Below, one piece after another: positions 16,426-25,936 of a stretch of 46,261 nt of DNA. The stretch's first letter is position 1, and every line of letters starts with the position of its first letter. A program made the position numbers and the translations under genes. Below the pieces are notes generated by a model. The model did not search any database. It saw only the letters and a list, made by a program, of their open reading frames with translations, and had not been told where the DNA came from. The DNA is from Burkholderiales bacterium (lineage in GTDB: Bacteria > Pseudomonadota > Gammaproteobacteria > Burkholderiales > Casimicrobiaceae): contig JACMNN010000111.1 of NCBI GenBank assembly GCA_014378555.1, forward strand, positions 1 through 46,261, written 5' to 3'.

Positions 16426-17621
16426 GACACTGCGCGCACCTTGAATGCCGCCCATGCGGACGCAAGCGCGATGATGCAGGAAAGATAACCCACCGCCTCG
16501 TAACCGGTGATTGGGCCGCTGCCTGTGGAGGTGAGCATGGCGCCGCCGATCAACGCGGCGAGTCCGGTAAACAGGTTTTGCACCGCAGAATTAAACGACA
16601 TCAACCGACCGCGCAATTGCGGCGAGCTGGCGGATGAAACGAGCGCGGTGGACGGTACAAAGCGCCCGCTGACGAAAATAAAAAAAAGCGCTGACACACC
16701 CAGCTGCAACGGCAAACTGACGCCAAGCGTGTGCGTAATCAAGACCATCGGGATGATCGACAGCAACACCAGCCAGAAGTACACCTTGGCTCGCGAATAG
16801 CGATCCGCCATATTGCCAAACAATGGGCGAGTGAACAACGTTATGGCGCCACCAACAAGATAGAACAACGACAGTTGCAGCTCAGTCATGCCTTCGTTGG
16901 CCACGCGCGACGGTGCGATATACGGGATCACCATCATGCCGGAGAGTGTCAGCAGTGCCGTGGTCGCGAACGCCCACCAGTGATTCGGCACCCGAAAAAG
17001 CTCGGCGTAGCCCTGCCATAAACTGACCGGCGCACCCGAACGAATGTGTCCGCGCATTGACGGAATCAGTCGCAGAGCGACCACAAACAGCACGCAGCAC
17101 GCGGCGGCCAACGCAAAGAACGGGATGTGCCAACCGCCGTGGCCCGCCACGTAAATCGACAACGGTACGCCGAGCACCGCCGACAACGAAAACGACAACA
17201 TGACCAAGCCCATCGCGCGTCCTCGGCGCTGGTCGGGCACCATGTCGCCCACGATCGAAAACGCAATCGACCCCTGCACGCCGCCGAACAGTCCCGCCAC
17301 GGTTCGTGCGACCAGCAACGCCGCATACGTGGGTGCCAGCGCACAGCCGAGCGTGCCAACGATCAAGCCAACGTAGACCAACAGTAGCGCGCGTTTTCGA
17401 TCAAATCGATCGGCAATGGAGGCCATCAATAACGACGACGCAGCGGCGGCAAACGCGTACGCAGACACCAGCAATCCGAACTCGGAGGTAGTGATGCCAA
17501 ACTCACGAATCAGGTGTGATGCCAGCGGCATCATGATCATGAAATCGAGAATATTGGTGAAGCTCATCAGCGTGAGTACGATGAGAATCTGGCGTTCGCG
17601 GCGGGGTTCAAGCATGGGCAT
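16422..17621 (-). CDS. MFS transporter heading the ccm cluster
   Basis: 399 aa with 12 likely membrane segments. The loop 2-3 signature is ASIADRFDRKRALL, and the matching loop 8-9 motif is FGNMADRYSRAKVY. QGSIAFSIVGDMVPDQRRGRAMG is typical of the DHA1 drug/sugar efflux branch. Start choice is between ATGs at 17621 and 17615; neither has a clear ribosome site. Substrate is unknown. It overlaps ccmA by four bases, which is unusual for a ccm operon and suggests co-expression, but does not prove a role in haem or thiol handling. A terminator-like hairpin lies directly upstream. Confidence 0.88.
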   Translation of the reverse strand: MPMLEPRRERQILIVLTLMSFTNILDFMIMMPLASHLIREFGITTSEFGLLVSAYAFAAAASSLLMASIADRFDRKRALLLVYVGLIVGTLGCALAPTYAALLVARTVAGLFGGVQGSIAFSIVGDMVPDQRRGRAMGLVMLSFSLSAVLGVPLSIYVAGHGGWHIPFFALAAACCVLFVVALRLIPSMRGHIRSGAPVSLWQGYAELFRVPNHWWAFATTALLTLSGMMVIPYIAPSRVANEGMTELQLSLFYLVGGAITLFTRPLFGNMADRYSRAKVYFWLVLLSIIPMVLITHTLGVSLPLQLGVSALFFIFVSGRFVPSTALVSSASSPQLRGRLMSFNSAVQNLFTGLAALIGGAMLTSTGSGPITGYEAVGYLSCIIALASAWAAFKVRAVS

Positions 17622-17626
17622 CAAAT

Positions 17627-17656
17627 AAAAAAGGGCGCTCTCGGGTCATAGCGCCC
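17627..17656 (-). terminator. Intrinsic terminator after the M16 gene
   Basis: On the minus strand, GGGCGCT (17650-17656) pairs with AGCGCCC (17633-17639) and is followed by six T (17632-17627). It lies 84 bases after the M16 stop. It also ends only five bases before the first possible start codon of the MFS-ccm unit, so any promoter for that unit must either lie within it or start transcripts very close to the start codon. Confidence 0.8.
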
Positions 17657-17700
17657 CTTTGCAACAAGGTAGTAGTTTAAGCGGGCCGCTAACGCATCGG

Positions 17701-17742
17701 CCACATCATTGACGCCGCCACATCATTGACGCCGCCACATCA
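17701..17742. repeat. 17-bp tandem repeat, about 2.5 copies
   Basis: The unit CCACATCATTGACGCCG occurs at 17701-17717 and 17718-17734, followed by a partial unit to 17742. The last copy overlaps the stop codon of the M16 gene. No function is evident; it may be replication slippage. Confidence 0.75.
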
Positions 17743-20469
17743 CTTGATTTTGCTGAAATCGCCTGCTGTGAACGACGATAGATCTTGCGGTTTTATGTAT
17801 TTTTTTATGACGGCATCAAAATCCGATTTCTTTAGCGTGCGGATTTTTGCCTCCCATTCGTCAACAGTGGCAAAGGTGCGATCTGCATCAGACAAGGTCA
17901 CCAGCTGCGCGGCGAGCGTTGCGTCCTGTGACCTCGCGACGGCTCGCTGATCGAGCAGCGATTGCCGTTGCAGAGCGAACTCTTCCTCAGTTAGCGCGCC
18001 GCCCAGCAACAGATTCAACTCGTCCTTAAGCGATGCCTCAGCTTTGGCCGCGTTTTGCGGATTGGCGATGAAGCCAAACGTCCATGTTGCGTTGTTCGAA
18101 AACACCGGCACCGCCAAGGAACTGAACACGTCGTAGCTCAAACCCTCTTTCTCGCGCACCCGCAAAAAGAGCCGCGCGCCCCCGGAGCCGCCGACGATGA
18201 AATCGGCCAGCATCAGCGCAGGATAGTCGCTCGTTTTATCCGACAGCGGAAAGCCAATGCGCGTCATGAAGGTCGCGTTTTCTTTGTCGGGTGCGGTCAG
18301 CCGCTCATGCTTTACGGCGACCGGCTTGTGCTCGCGAATGACGCGTACATAGGGCGCAGGTTGCTTGCTGCCGGCAAACGCTTTGGCCAGTGCGACTTTT
18401 GCAGAAGCCGTGTCAAAGTCACCAACAATCGCGATCTCGGCGTTGCTCAAGCCGCGCATAGAGGCGGCAAAGCGCACTACTTGGTCACGCGTAACGGCCT
18501 TGATTTGCGCGATATGTTCAGCAAGCGTTGGCACGTATCTCCAGTCGCCCGCTGGGTAATGCGAAAAGTGTCGCGACATCGCCAGTTGCGCCATGCTGTC
18601 GGGGTCTTTGGCGGACTCCTCTAAACCGGTGATCACCTCTTTGCGCACCAGCTCCAACTCGTCAGCGGGAAAGCTTGCGCCTGCGTACACTTGGCCGACA
18701 AATTGCAGCAAATCGTCAACGTACTGCCGCTTGGTTTGGAACGATCCGCCGCCCAAACCGATGCCGCCACTTGCCCGTAGCGCGTCCATGCGGTCGCGAA
18801 TTTGCTCGCGGTTCAAACCTTTCGCGCCACGCATCAAAATGCCCGTCGCCAATTCGTCTATCGCTGATTTTCCGGCGAGCGATTTTTGGTCACCGTAACC
18901 AATACGCAGCGCCACCTGCACCGTGTTGCCACGCGTCTTTTTAGACAGCAGCGACACCTTCATGCCATTGGCCAGCTTAAAGCGCTCAATACGTTGTTCA
19001 AGATTTGCGGGCGTGGGCTCAAAAATCTCGCCCTCGGCCATGCCAGCATCGCCTTTGAAGTCGGACAGCAACGTTGCCAGTTCAGGACGCGCGGGCATAT
19101 CCGCACGGTCGGGTTTGTCGGTCGGAATGAAGCGCCCGAGCGTGCGGTTTTGCGCTTTGAAGTAGCGCTTCGACACACGCGAAACGTCAGCCAGCGTGAC
19201 GGCCGCCAAACGATCACGTTGATAAAAATAGAAGCGCCAATCGCCCACCGCTACAGCCTCAGACAGCGCCACAGCGAAGCGCCCAGAGTCGGACACGGTT
19301 TGATCATAGGCCTTGGCCATCTGCAGCTTTACGCGTGTCAGCTCCGCCTCGGTAAACGGTTTGTCGCCCGCCGACTCGACGGTGGCGAGCAGCACATTGC
19401 GGGCTTTTTCGATCGACTGAGCCTTATTTAAACTGGCCCAAAAACCAAGCAAACTCGGGTCAAACATGACGTCACTATCAACGTCCACACCCACCGCCAA
19501 CTTAGCTTTCACCAGCGCCTTATACAAACGCCCGGACGGCTCAACCGTCATCAGGTTCATGAACACTTGCAACGCTGCGGAATCGGCATGGGCAGCAGCC
19601 GGCGTGCGATACGCCGAGAATAAAAACTGGCTGTCACCGACGCGGCGAACCGTCACTTCGCGCTCGCCATCCTGCGTCGGCTCCACGGTCCACAACTTGG
19701 GCAATTTACGAGTGGGCTTTGCTAGTTTGCCAAAATTTTCGGCGATCAGCGCCAGTGTTTTATCGCTATCAAATTTGCCGGCAATCAACAGCACCGCGTT
19801 GTCTGGCTGATAGTAAGTACGATAAAAAGCGCGCAGATTTTCGATGCCGACGTTTTCGATATCAGAACGATTGCCGATGGTTGAATTGCCATAGTTATGC
19901 CAGGAAAACGCCGCTGCGTACACCTTAGACGAGAGCGTGCCCTGCGGTCGGTTTTCACCCATCTCAAACTCGTTTCTGACCACCGTCATTTCGGTGTCCA
20001 GCTCCTCGCGCAGGATGTTGGAATTGACCATGCGGTCGGCCTCCATTTCGATGGCCCACTGAAGATTGGCCTCACTCGCCGCGAAGCTCTCGTAATAGTT
20101 GGTGCGATCGAGCCACGTGGTGCCGTTGTTGATGAAGCCGCGATTAGCCATGTCTTGCCACAACCGTGGATACTTTGGCGTCGACTTGAACAACATGTGC
20201 TCCAGCAAATGCGCCATGCCGGTCTCACCATAACCCTCATGGCGGGAGCCCACCAGATAAGTGATGTTGACCGTCACTTTGGGGTTCGATGCGTCGGGGA
20301 ACAGCAGCACGCGCAGGCCGTTAGCCTTGAGTGTGTATTCGCTGATGCCTTCGGCTTTCGGGCCGACGTCGAATGCGGGATTTCCGGGTGCTTGCGCGAA
20401 GGTTGCGCTGTTGACAACGAAAAAAGCTAAGGCGGCAGCACGAAGCCACCGTGTGAGAGAGACGGTCAT
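17740..20469 (-). CDS. M16 family zinc metallopeptidase (fused two-domain form)
   Basis: 909 aa from the ATG at 20469, giving a signal peptide (RWLRAAALAFFVVNSATFAQA), so it is periplasmic or outer-membrane associated. The first half holds the inverted zinc motif HLLEH at residues 87-91, with the third ligand E167 in VVRNEFE, 76 residues on as in pitrilysin. The second M16 half (from about residue 500) lacks that motif and should be the inactive clamshell half; GGSGGARLFLRVREKEGLSYDVFS is its conserved substrate-side region, quoted here in parts GGSGGARLFLRV and KEGLSYDVFS. It probably degrades peptides or processes exported proteins. Single-gene unit with its own terminator. Confidence 0.92.
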   Translation of the reverse strand: MTVSLTRWLRAAALAFFVVNSATFAQAPGNPAFDVGPKAEGISEYTLKANGLRVLLFPDASNPKVTVNITYLVGSRHEGYGETGMAHLLEHMLFKSTPKYPRLWQDMANRGFINNGTTWLDRTNYYESFAASEANLQWAIEMEADRMVNSNILREELDTEMTVVRNEFEMGENRPQGTLSSKVYAAAFSWHNYGNSTIGNRSDIENVGIENLRAFYRTYYQPDNAVLLIAGKFDSDKTLALIAENFGKLAKPTRKLPKLWTVEPTQDGEREVTVRRVGDSQFLFSAYRTPAAAHADSAALQVFMNLMTVEPSGRLYKALVKAKLAVGVDVDSDVMFDPSLLGFWASLNKAQSIEKARNVLLATVESAGDKPFTEAELTRVKLQMAKAYDQTVSDSGRFAVALSEAVAVGDWRFYFYQRDRLAAVTLADVSRVSKRYFKAQNRTLGRFIPTDKPDRADMPARPELATLLSDFKGDAGMAEGEIFEPTPANLEQRIERFKLANGMKVSLLSKKTRGNTVQVALRIGYGDQKSLAGKSAIDELATGILMRGAKGLNREQIRDRMDALRASGGIGLGGGSFQTKRQYVDDLLQFVGQVYAGASFPADELELVRKEVITGLEESAKDPDSMAQLAMSRHFSHYPAGDWRYVPTLAEHIAQIKAVTRDQVVRFAASMRGLSNAEIAIVGDFDTASAKVALAKAFAGSKQPAPYVRVIREHKPVAVKHERLTAPDKENATFMTRIGFPLSDKTSDYPALMLADFIVGGSGGARLFLRVREKEGLSYDVFSSLAVPVFSNNATWTFGFIANPQNAAKAEASLKDELNLLLGGALTEEEFALQRQSLLDQRAVARSQDATLAAQLVTLSDADRTFATVDEWEAKIRTLKKSDFDAVIKKYIKPQDLSSFTAGDFSKIK

Positions 20470-20786
20470 GAATAGAAATCCCGGGGGGTACAACGAGTGA
20501 GAGCGTAATGCATCAGACAAAACTGACGGCGCTGGTCTAATTTTGACTGCACGAAAGCGCAAATGTTCTTGTAGGTGTGAACGGCGCTACGGCTTCTGCA
20601 GTGTGAGGAATAACGCAACTGTAGCCAATGGCTTTTCGGTTGAGCTGCCATTAAACCAAAGTTTGACGGCGTTTTCTTTAAAAGTCGACTTAACTATTTT
20701 TTGCGCATCAACCCAGAGGCAATGGGCTTTTACACGCAAAGCTGATGCCAAAACCTGCTGAGTGTCGTGGAACACTCAGGCAAACA
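20470..20786. other. Intergenic stretch, no confident gene
   Basis: This gap separates the M16 gene from the Atm1-like gene on the same strand. A 62-codon minus-strand reading (20587-20775) has no ribosome site and no recognisable motif; I do not call it. Sequence is locally less GC-rich. The M16 promoter should be here, but no convincing -35/-10 pair stands out. Confidence 0.5.
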
Positions 20787-22583
20787 TTAGCCGGCGTTTT
20801 CCGCTTGAATCGCCCACAACCGCGCGTATAAGCCCTGCGCCGCAAGCAGCTCGCCATGAGTGCCGCGCTCCACGATGCGACCGGCATCCATCACCAGAAT
20901 GCAATCAGCGTCAACAATGGTGGACAAACGATGGGCGATGATTAATGTGGTGCGATCGGTGCTGACGGCGCGAATCTCCGCCTGAATCGCTTTTTCGCTC
21001 TCGGAATCGAGCGCTGAGGTGGCCTCATCAAACACCAGAATCGCCGGATTTTTCAGCAACGCGCGCGCAATCGCAACACGCTGCTTTTCGCCGCCGGACA
21101 ATTTAAGACCGCGCTCGCCCACTGGCGTTTGCAAGCCTTGCGGCAATTTTTCGATGAACTGATCAAGCCGCGCGGCGCGAATCACCGCGTTGAGCTGCTC
21201 GTCAGTCGCCTTGGTAAAGCCGTAACGCAGATTGAATTCGAGCGTGTCGTTGAACAACACGGTGTCCTGCGGCACGATGCCGATGGCCGCGCGCAAACTC
21301 GATTGGGTGTAGTCGCGCACGTCCTTGCCGTCAACGCGAATCACGCCACTGGTCACGTCATAAAAGCGAAACAGCAGCCGCGCCAGGGTACTTTTTCCGC
21401 CGCCGCTCGGCCCCACCACCGCGAACGTTTGTCCGGCGGGCACATGAAAATCCACGCCTTGCAGAATGATGCGATCGGGCTCATAAGCAAAGCGGACATT
21501 TTCGAACACCACCTCACCCGCCACCGGTGCGGCTGCGCCCAGTACGGATGCGTTGCTGCGGTCAGCCACTTCCTGATGCTCGTTCATCAAGCCGAACATG
21601 CGTGCCATGTCGGTGAACGATTGGCGAATTTCTCGATAAATAACGCCAAGAAAATTGAGCGGCGCGTAGAGCTGAATCAAGAACGCGTTGACCAATACCA
21701 GATCCCCCACCGTCATCTTGCCGGTGATCACACCGTCAATCGCGCGCCACATCACCAAACTGGCACCCGCCGCGATAAACAAGCTTTGACCCAAATTTAA
21801 GAGCGATAACGAGGTCTGCGAGCGCACCGCTGCGCGCTCCCATTTTTGCAAACTTTTGTCGTAGCGATCGGCCTCAAAACGCTCGTTACCAAAGTATTTC
21901 ACTGTCTCGTAGTTGATCAGACTGTCGATCGCTTTGCTGTTGGCCTTCGAGTCCAGCTCATTCATTTCTTTGCGAAAAGCAGTGCGCCATTCAGTCACAG
22001 AGATGGTGTAGATGATGTAGCCCACTAACGTCACCAAGGTGATGGTGACGAACGTCCAGTCGTAGTTCCACGCAAGGATGCTGGCGACCAACGCGAGTTC
22101 GATTAACGTGGGCAAAATCGAGAACAGCAAATAGCTGATGAGCGATGAGATGCCACGTGTGCCGCGCTCAATGTCACGCGTCAGGCCGCCAGTTTGCCGT
22201 GCAAGATGGAAGCGCAGCGACAGACGATGCAAGTGCTCAAACGTTTCGAGCGCGATGCGCCGCACCGTGCGTTGCGTGACTTTTGCGAAGAAAAACTCGC
22301 GCAGCTCGGTGAACAGCGTGACTGACAAACGCGCCAAACCGTACGCAACCAGCAGTGCAATCGGCACGGCCAACATCGCCTTCTCAACGCTCATGCGGTC
22401 GACCACCCACTTGAGCACGATCGGCACGCTCACGTTGGCAACCTTGGCCATCAACAAACAGGTCAGCGCAACGGCGATGCGCGCTTTGTGTTGCGATAAA
22501 TAGGGCAACAGTAACGCTGCCGCGTTGGCGCGCGAAATCGTTGGCGCAGGCGCGTTGGCCGGCGCAGCCTCAGCCGATCTCAC
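20787..22583 (-). CDS. Atm1/HMT-type ABC exporter
   Basis: 598 aa half-transporter: a six-span membrane domain (about 30-330) fused to an ATPase domain. The Atm1 hallmark NYETVKYFGNE is present, as is Walker A GPSGGGKSTLARLL, signature KLSGGEKQRVAIARALL, Walker B ILVFDEATSALD and switch His IIAHRLSTI. Bacterial Atm1 relatives export glutathione-linked compounds and help with metal tolerance; a homodimer in the inner membrane is expected. Its ATG overlaps the stop of the response-regulator gene by four bases. Confidence 0.93.
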   Translation of the reverse strand: MRSAEAAPANAPAPTISRANAAALLLPYLSQHKARIAVALTCLLMAKVANVSVPIVLKWVVDRMSVEKAMLAVPIALLVAYGLARLSVTLFTELREFFFAKVTQRTVRRIALETFEHLHRLSLRFHLARQTGGLTRDIERGTRGISSLISYLLFSILPTLIELALVASILAWNYDWTFVTITLVTLVGYIIYTISVTEWRTAFRKEMNELDSKANSKAIDSLINYETVKYFGNERFEADRYDKSLQKWERAAVRSQTSLSLLNLGQSLFIAAGASLVMWRAIDGVITGKMTVGDLVLVNAFLIQLYAPLNFLGVIYREIRQSFTDMARMFGLMNEHQEVADRSNASVLGAAAPVAGEVVFENVRFAYEPDRIILQGVDFHVPAGQTFAVVGPSGGGKSTLARLLFRFYDVTSGVIRVDGKDVRDYTQSSLRAAIGIVPQDTVLFNDTLEFNLRYGFTKATDEQLNAVIRAARLDQFIEKLPQGLQTPVGERGLKLSGGEKQRVAIARALLKNPAILVFDEATSALDSESEKAIQAEIRAVSTDRTTLIIAHRLSTIVDADCILVMDAGRIVERGTHGELLAAQGLYARLWAIQAENAG

Positions 22584-23563
22584 GAGCGCGCGAGCTTCCC
22601 GGCAACCGCGAAATCGCGCAAAATTTTCAAAAATTCTTGCATTCGCGTGGGTTTGGTTAAGTAGGCGTCACAACCTGCAAACTTCGCACGCAACCGATCT
22701 ACCGCGCCGGTGCGCGAGGTCAGCATGATGAGCAGCGTGGGTGCTTTCGGGCCAAGTGCGCGGAGTTTTCGCAACACTTCAGGGCCCTGCATGTCTGGCA
22801 TTTCAAAGTCGACCAAGGCAACATCAAACAACTTTTCCGAGGCCAACTTGATTCCCTCCTTGCCGTTCTGAGCAGTGTCGACGCAGAAACCGACCTTCAC
22901 CAGTGCCACCGAAATGGCTTCGCGTGAAAAGTGCGAATCGTCGATGACCAAAATATCCAATGCGCGTTGCCAAGGCAAGCCTTTGTTGACCGCAATCGCC
23001 GGCGCAACTAGGGCCGCATTCAACGACGCAGCCGTGTGGCCGGTGGCGCCTGCGCCCGCCGCGCGCGCTGCCGGCGCAGTAGCGACGGGGCTCGAATCCG
23101 CCTCAGCCAAGGCCGTGAATGTACTTTCCTTCGACTCGTCAGCCGCTTGATTTTGATCCGCATGATCTGACTCGGCCGCTGCAATTTCCGAACGTGGCGG
23201 CGTCCAACCTGCGCGAATGCGGTTGATGGCCTGCGCCAAAGCAAACAGCATTTGCCCGTCCTGGGCAATTTGATAATACGTGGCATCACGCTCAAAGCGC
23301 GCCACAATGCCAATGGCAGGTCGATCGCGACCCCAGTCGCGCAACGCGTCAGTCGCCTCAATAGCGGCAGTGTTGGCGATCAGCAGATCGACCACTTCGT
23401 CTTCATCGTCCACCACCGTCAGGCTTACGCCGGCACGCGGTGGACGGCGCAAAAAAAGCGTCAGCAACTCACAATCACGCAGACTGAAACCCACCAACCG
23501 CGCTTTGCGTAGATCACGTTCGGTGTGTGTGATGTCGTGCTCGGAATAAGGAAGATCGCCCAT
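22580..23563 (-). CDS. Response regulator with unrecognised N-terminal domain
   Basis: 327 aa from the ATG at 23563, chosen because the longer frame enters the ClsB gene. The C-terminal 125 residues are a receiver domain: acidic pair in LVIDDSHFSREA, phosphoacceptor Asp in VALVDFEMPDMQG, Thr/Ser in IMLTSRTG and Lys in AYLTKPTRMQ. The N-terminal part (about 1-130) is a compact alpha/beta region (RKARLVGFSLRDCELLTLFL, then SLTVVDDEDEVVDLLIAN) that I cannot place. A Glu/Ala-rich, probably disordered linker joins them. There is no DNA-binding output domain. It lies 20 bases after ClsB and overlaps the ABC exporter by four bases. Confidence 0.8.
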   Translation of the reverse strand: MGDLPYSEHDITHTERDLRKARLVGFSLRDCELLTLFLRRPPRAGVSLTVVDDEDEVVDLLIANTAAIEATDALRDWGRDRPAIGIVARFERDATYYQIAQDGQMLFALAQAINRIRAGWTPPRSEIAAAESDHADQNQAADESKESTFTALAEADSSPVATAPAARAAGAGATGHTAASLNAALVAPAIAVNKGLPWQRALDILVIDDSHFSREAISVALVKVGFCVDTAQNGKEGIKLASEKLFDVALVDFEMPDMQGPEVLRKLRALGPKAPTLLIMLTSRTGAVDRLRAKFAGCDAYLTKPTRMQEFLKILRDFAVAGKLARS

Positions 23564-23583
23564 ATCCAGCTGATTATAGGAAG

Positions 23584-24747
23584 CTACCAGCGGGACGTGC
23601 TCGCGCCGAGCAATCCGGTCATCGCGCGGGCGAGGCCATAGGCACACCAGTTCAAGATTCGCTCCGTCAGGCCCCGGCGTGCCCACGTTTTGGGATCCAC
23701 GCGGTGGCCGCCGTTTTCTTCCAGCGTGGCCAGCTCGCGTCGTAGCTCGCTTGCGAACTCAACGTCGCGGACAAAAACGTTGGCCTCGCGCGACCACAAC
23801 AGACTAAACGGATCAATATTGGACGAACCGACCGTGGCCCAGCTGCGATCAACCACTGCGACCTTGGCGTGCAAAAAGCTGCGGTCGTATTCAACGATGT
23901 TCACGCCACCGGCCAGCAATTGTCCATATAACGCACGGGTGGCGTAGCGCAGCAGACGAAACTCCACCCGTGCTTGCAAAATAAGCGTTACGTTTGCGCC
24001 GCGCGAAACGGCGTCGATCAACGCGCGGCGAAACCGGATGCCGGGTAAAAAATAGGCATTGGCAATGACGACTTCCGTGCGGGCAATGCGAAGTGCTGCC
24101 AAATAAGCCAACTCGATCTGACGCCGAAACCGCAAGTTGTCGCGCACTACAAACTTCGCCTTGACCGCCCCACAGGGCTGAACCGCGGGCGCTAGCTCCA
24201 GAGGCGCAAGCATCGGCGAATCCAATTGGGCTATACGAAGCACCCGCCACAATCGCATGACCGCCGTGGTGATCGGCAGCAATATCGGACCTTCGACGCG
24301 AACCGCAAAGTCTATTCGCGGCGGCGTTTGCCCAGGCGTATTCATGTCGTCAATGATGTTGATGCCCCCAACGAACGCAAAGCGTCCATCAATTACTACC
24401 AGTTTCCGATGCAACCGTCGCAACCGCGCGCGCCCCCAGGTAACAGGAAAAACGTCCTGACGATAAAGCACCAACAACACACCCGACGCGCGCAATCGCT
24501 GCGCCAAAGCCCGCGTCATATAAGGTTTGGTGCCAAAGCTGTCCACCAACACCCGAACATCCGCCCCACGAACTGCGGCGGCCACCAGAGCGTCCGCCAC
24601 GCTGGCGCCCGATCGGTCGTCGGCAAAGATGTAGGTTTCGATATAAACGCTGCACGTCGCCCGCTCAATGGCCGATATCAGGGCCGGAAAGTATTCCTCG
24701 CCATTGCGCAGCAGCGTGACGCTGTTTCCTCCAATAAACGTTTGCAT
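23584..24747 (-). CDS. clsB: Cardiolipin synthase ClsB-type, copy 1 (phospholipase D family)
   Basis: 387 aa with two HKD motifs: HRKLVVIDGRFAFVGGINI and HAKVAVVDRSWATVGSSNID. Start QTFIGGNSVTLLRNGEEYFPALI and ETYIFADDRSG are typical of the ClsB group, which makes cardiolipin from phosphatidylglycerol, possibly with phosphatidylethanolamine. No long N-terminal membrane segments are present, unlike ClsA. The gene follows the second copy by 34 bases. The C-terminal tail (NWCAYGLARAMTGLLG) looks amphipathic and may touch the membrane. Confidence 0.92.
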   Translation of the reverse strand: MQTFIGGNSVTLLRNGEEYFPALISAIERATCSVYIETYIFADDRSGASVADALVAAAVRGADVRVLVDSFGTKPYMTRALAQRLRASGVLLVLYRQDVFPVTWGRARLRRLHRKLVVIDGRFAFVGGINIIDDMNTPGQTPPRIDFAVRVEGPILLPITTAVMRLWRVLRIAQLDSPMLAPLELAPAVQPCGAVKAKFVVRDNLRFRRQIELAYLAALRIARTEVVIANAYFLPGIRFRRALIDAVSRGANVTLILQARVEFRLLRYATRALYGQLLAGGVNIVEYDRSFLHAKVAVVDRSWATVGSSNIDPFSLLWSREANVFVRDVEFASELRRELATLEENGGHRVDPKTWARRGLTERILNWCAYGLARAMTGLLGASTSRW

Positions 24748-24781
24748 ACGGCAAATTTATCAGTCGACGCTCGTCAGCGCA

Positions 24782-25936
24782 TCAGTGGCGACCGTAACCC
24801 AGCAGCGCCATCATCCCACGCGCCACGCCGTACAGTGCCCAGGTCAACACTCGATCGAGCAGCGGTCGCCCGCTCCAACGTTGACCGTAGATGACGGTTG
24901 AATCAGTGTCGATGGCCCGATTGAGGCTGATGCGAAGCTCTGAGGCGAACGCCGCGTTGCGCACAAACACATTGGCCTCGCGCGCTAGCAACAGGCTGAA
25001 CGGGTCAATATTTGACGAGCCGACCGTCGCCCAAGTCCCATCGATCACCGCTACTTTGGCATGCAAAAAGCTTGGCGAGTATTCGTAGAGTTCCACGCCT
25101 GCCTCAAGCAGCATTCCGTACAGTGCGCGCGTGGCGTAGTACTGCAACAAGTATTCCTGCCGTCCCTGCAACAAGAGGCGCACGCGCACGCCGCGTCTGC
25201 GCGCACGCAGCAGGGCACGGCGAAACTGCCTGCCCGGAAAAAAGTAGGCGTTGGCAATGAGCACCTCCTCTTTGGCCGCCAGAATGGCAATCAGGTATTC
25301 GCGTTCGATGTCGCGACGATGGGCGACGTTGTCGCGAAAACCAAACCACGCGTGATGATCGCCCACCACCTCAGACACGGGGGAAAAGGGCGAAACCGTT
25401 GCGTCCGATTTGGCCCGATCGGAGGGATGCAAACGCGTCCACAGCTCACACATTGCGTCATGAATCGGGGCCAGCAATGGGCCTTCAACCTGCACGGCGT
25501 AATCGAAACGCGGCTGCTTCGGAGGCGGCATGTTCAGGTCATCGATGATGTTGATGCCGCCGACAAACGCGGTGCGCGCATCGACTGTGACAAGCTTGCG
25601 ATGCAGACGACGCAGCCGTGAACGGCGAAATCGGTTCCATCCAGCGTCGGGGCGAAACACGGCGACGTCGATGCCTGATTGGCGCATTATTTTGTCTAAT
25701 GCCCCAACATGGGCGGATGAGCCAAATCCGTCATAGGTCACCCGCACGTCGACGCCACGGCGCACCGCGCGCTTCATCGCTTCGACAATAAAACGGCCGG
25801 TTTCGTCATCCGCAAAAATATAGGTTTCGAGCCGTATCTCGTGAACCGCTGCGTCCATCGCCCGTTCCAGCGCCGGAAAATATTCAGCGCCACATTGCAA
25901 AAGTTTCACCCGATTACCGGCGTGATACTCGTTCAT
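24782..25936 (-). CDS. clsB: Cardiolipin synthase ClsB-type, copy 2 (phospholipase D family)
   Basis: 384 aa from the ATG at 25936, whose overlap with the upstream stop sets the start. Same architecture as the downstream copy: HRKLVTVDARTAFVGGINI and HAKVAVIDGTWATVGSSNID are the two HKD motifs, and ETYIFADDETGRFI matches the shared early motif. The two are clearly paralogues, although their middle regions differ, so the duplication is not recent. The C-terminus (WALYGVARGMMALLG) again looks amphipathic. The pair may form a hetero-complex or use different donor lipids. Confidence 0.92.
   Translation of the reverse strand: MNEYHAGNRVKLLQCGAEYFPALERAMDAAVHEIRLETYIFADDETGRFIVEAMKRAVRRGVDVRVTYDGFGSSAHVGALDKIMRQSGIDVAVFRPDAGWNRFRRSRLRRLHRKLVTVDARTAFVGGINIIDDLNMPPPKQPRFDYAVQVEGPLLAPIHDAMCELWTRLHPSDRAKSDATVSPFSPVSEVVGDHHAWFGFRDNVAHRRDIEREYLIAILAAKEEVLIANAYFFPGRQFRRALLRARRRGVRVRLLLQGRQEYLLQYYATRALYGMLLEAGVELYEYSPSFLHAKVAVIDGTWATVGSSNIDPFSLLLAREANVFVRNAAFASELRISLNRAIDTDSTVIYGQRWSGRPLLDRVLTWALYGVARGMMALLGYGRH

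Noticed and set aside
20587-20775. 62-codon minus-strand reading between the Atm1-like and M16 genes
   Set aside because: No ribosome site, no hydrophobic or known motif; kept only as a note in the intergenic entry.
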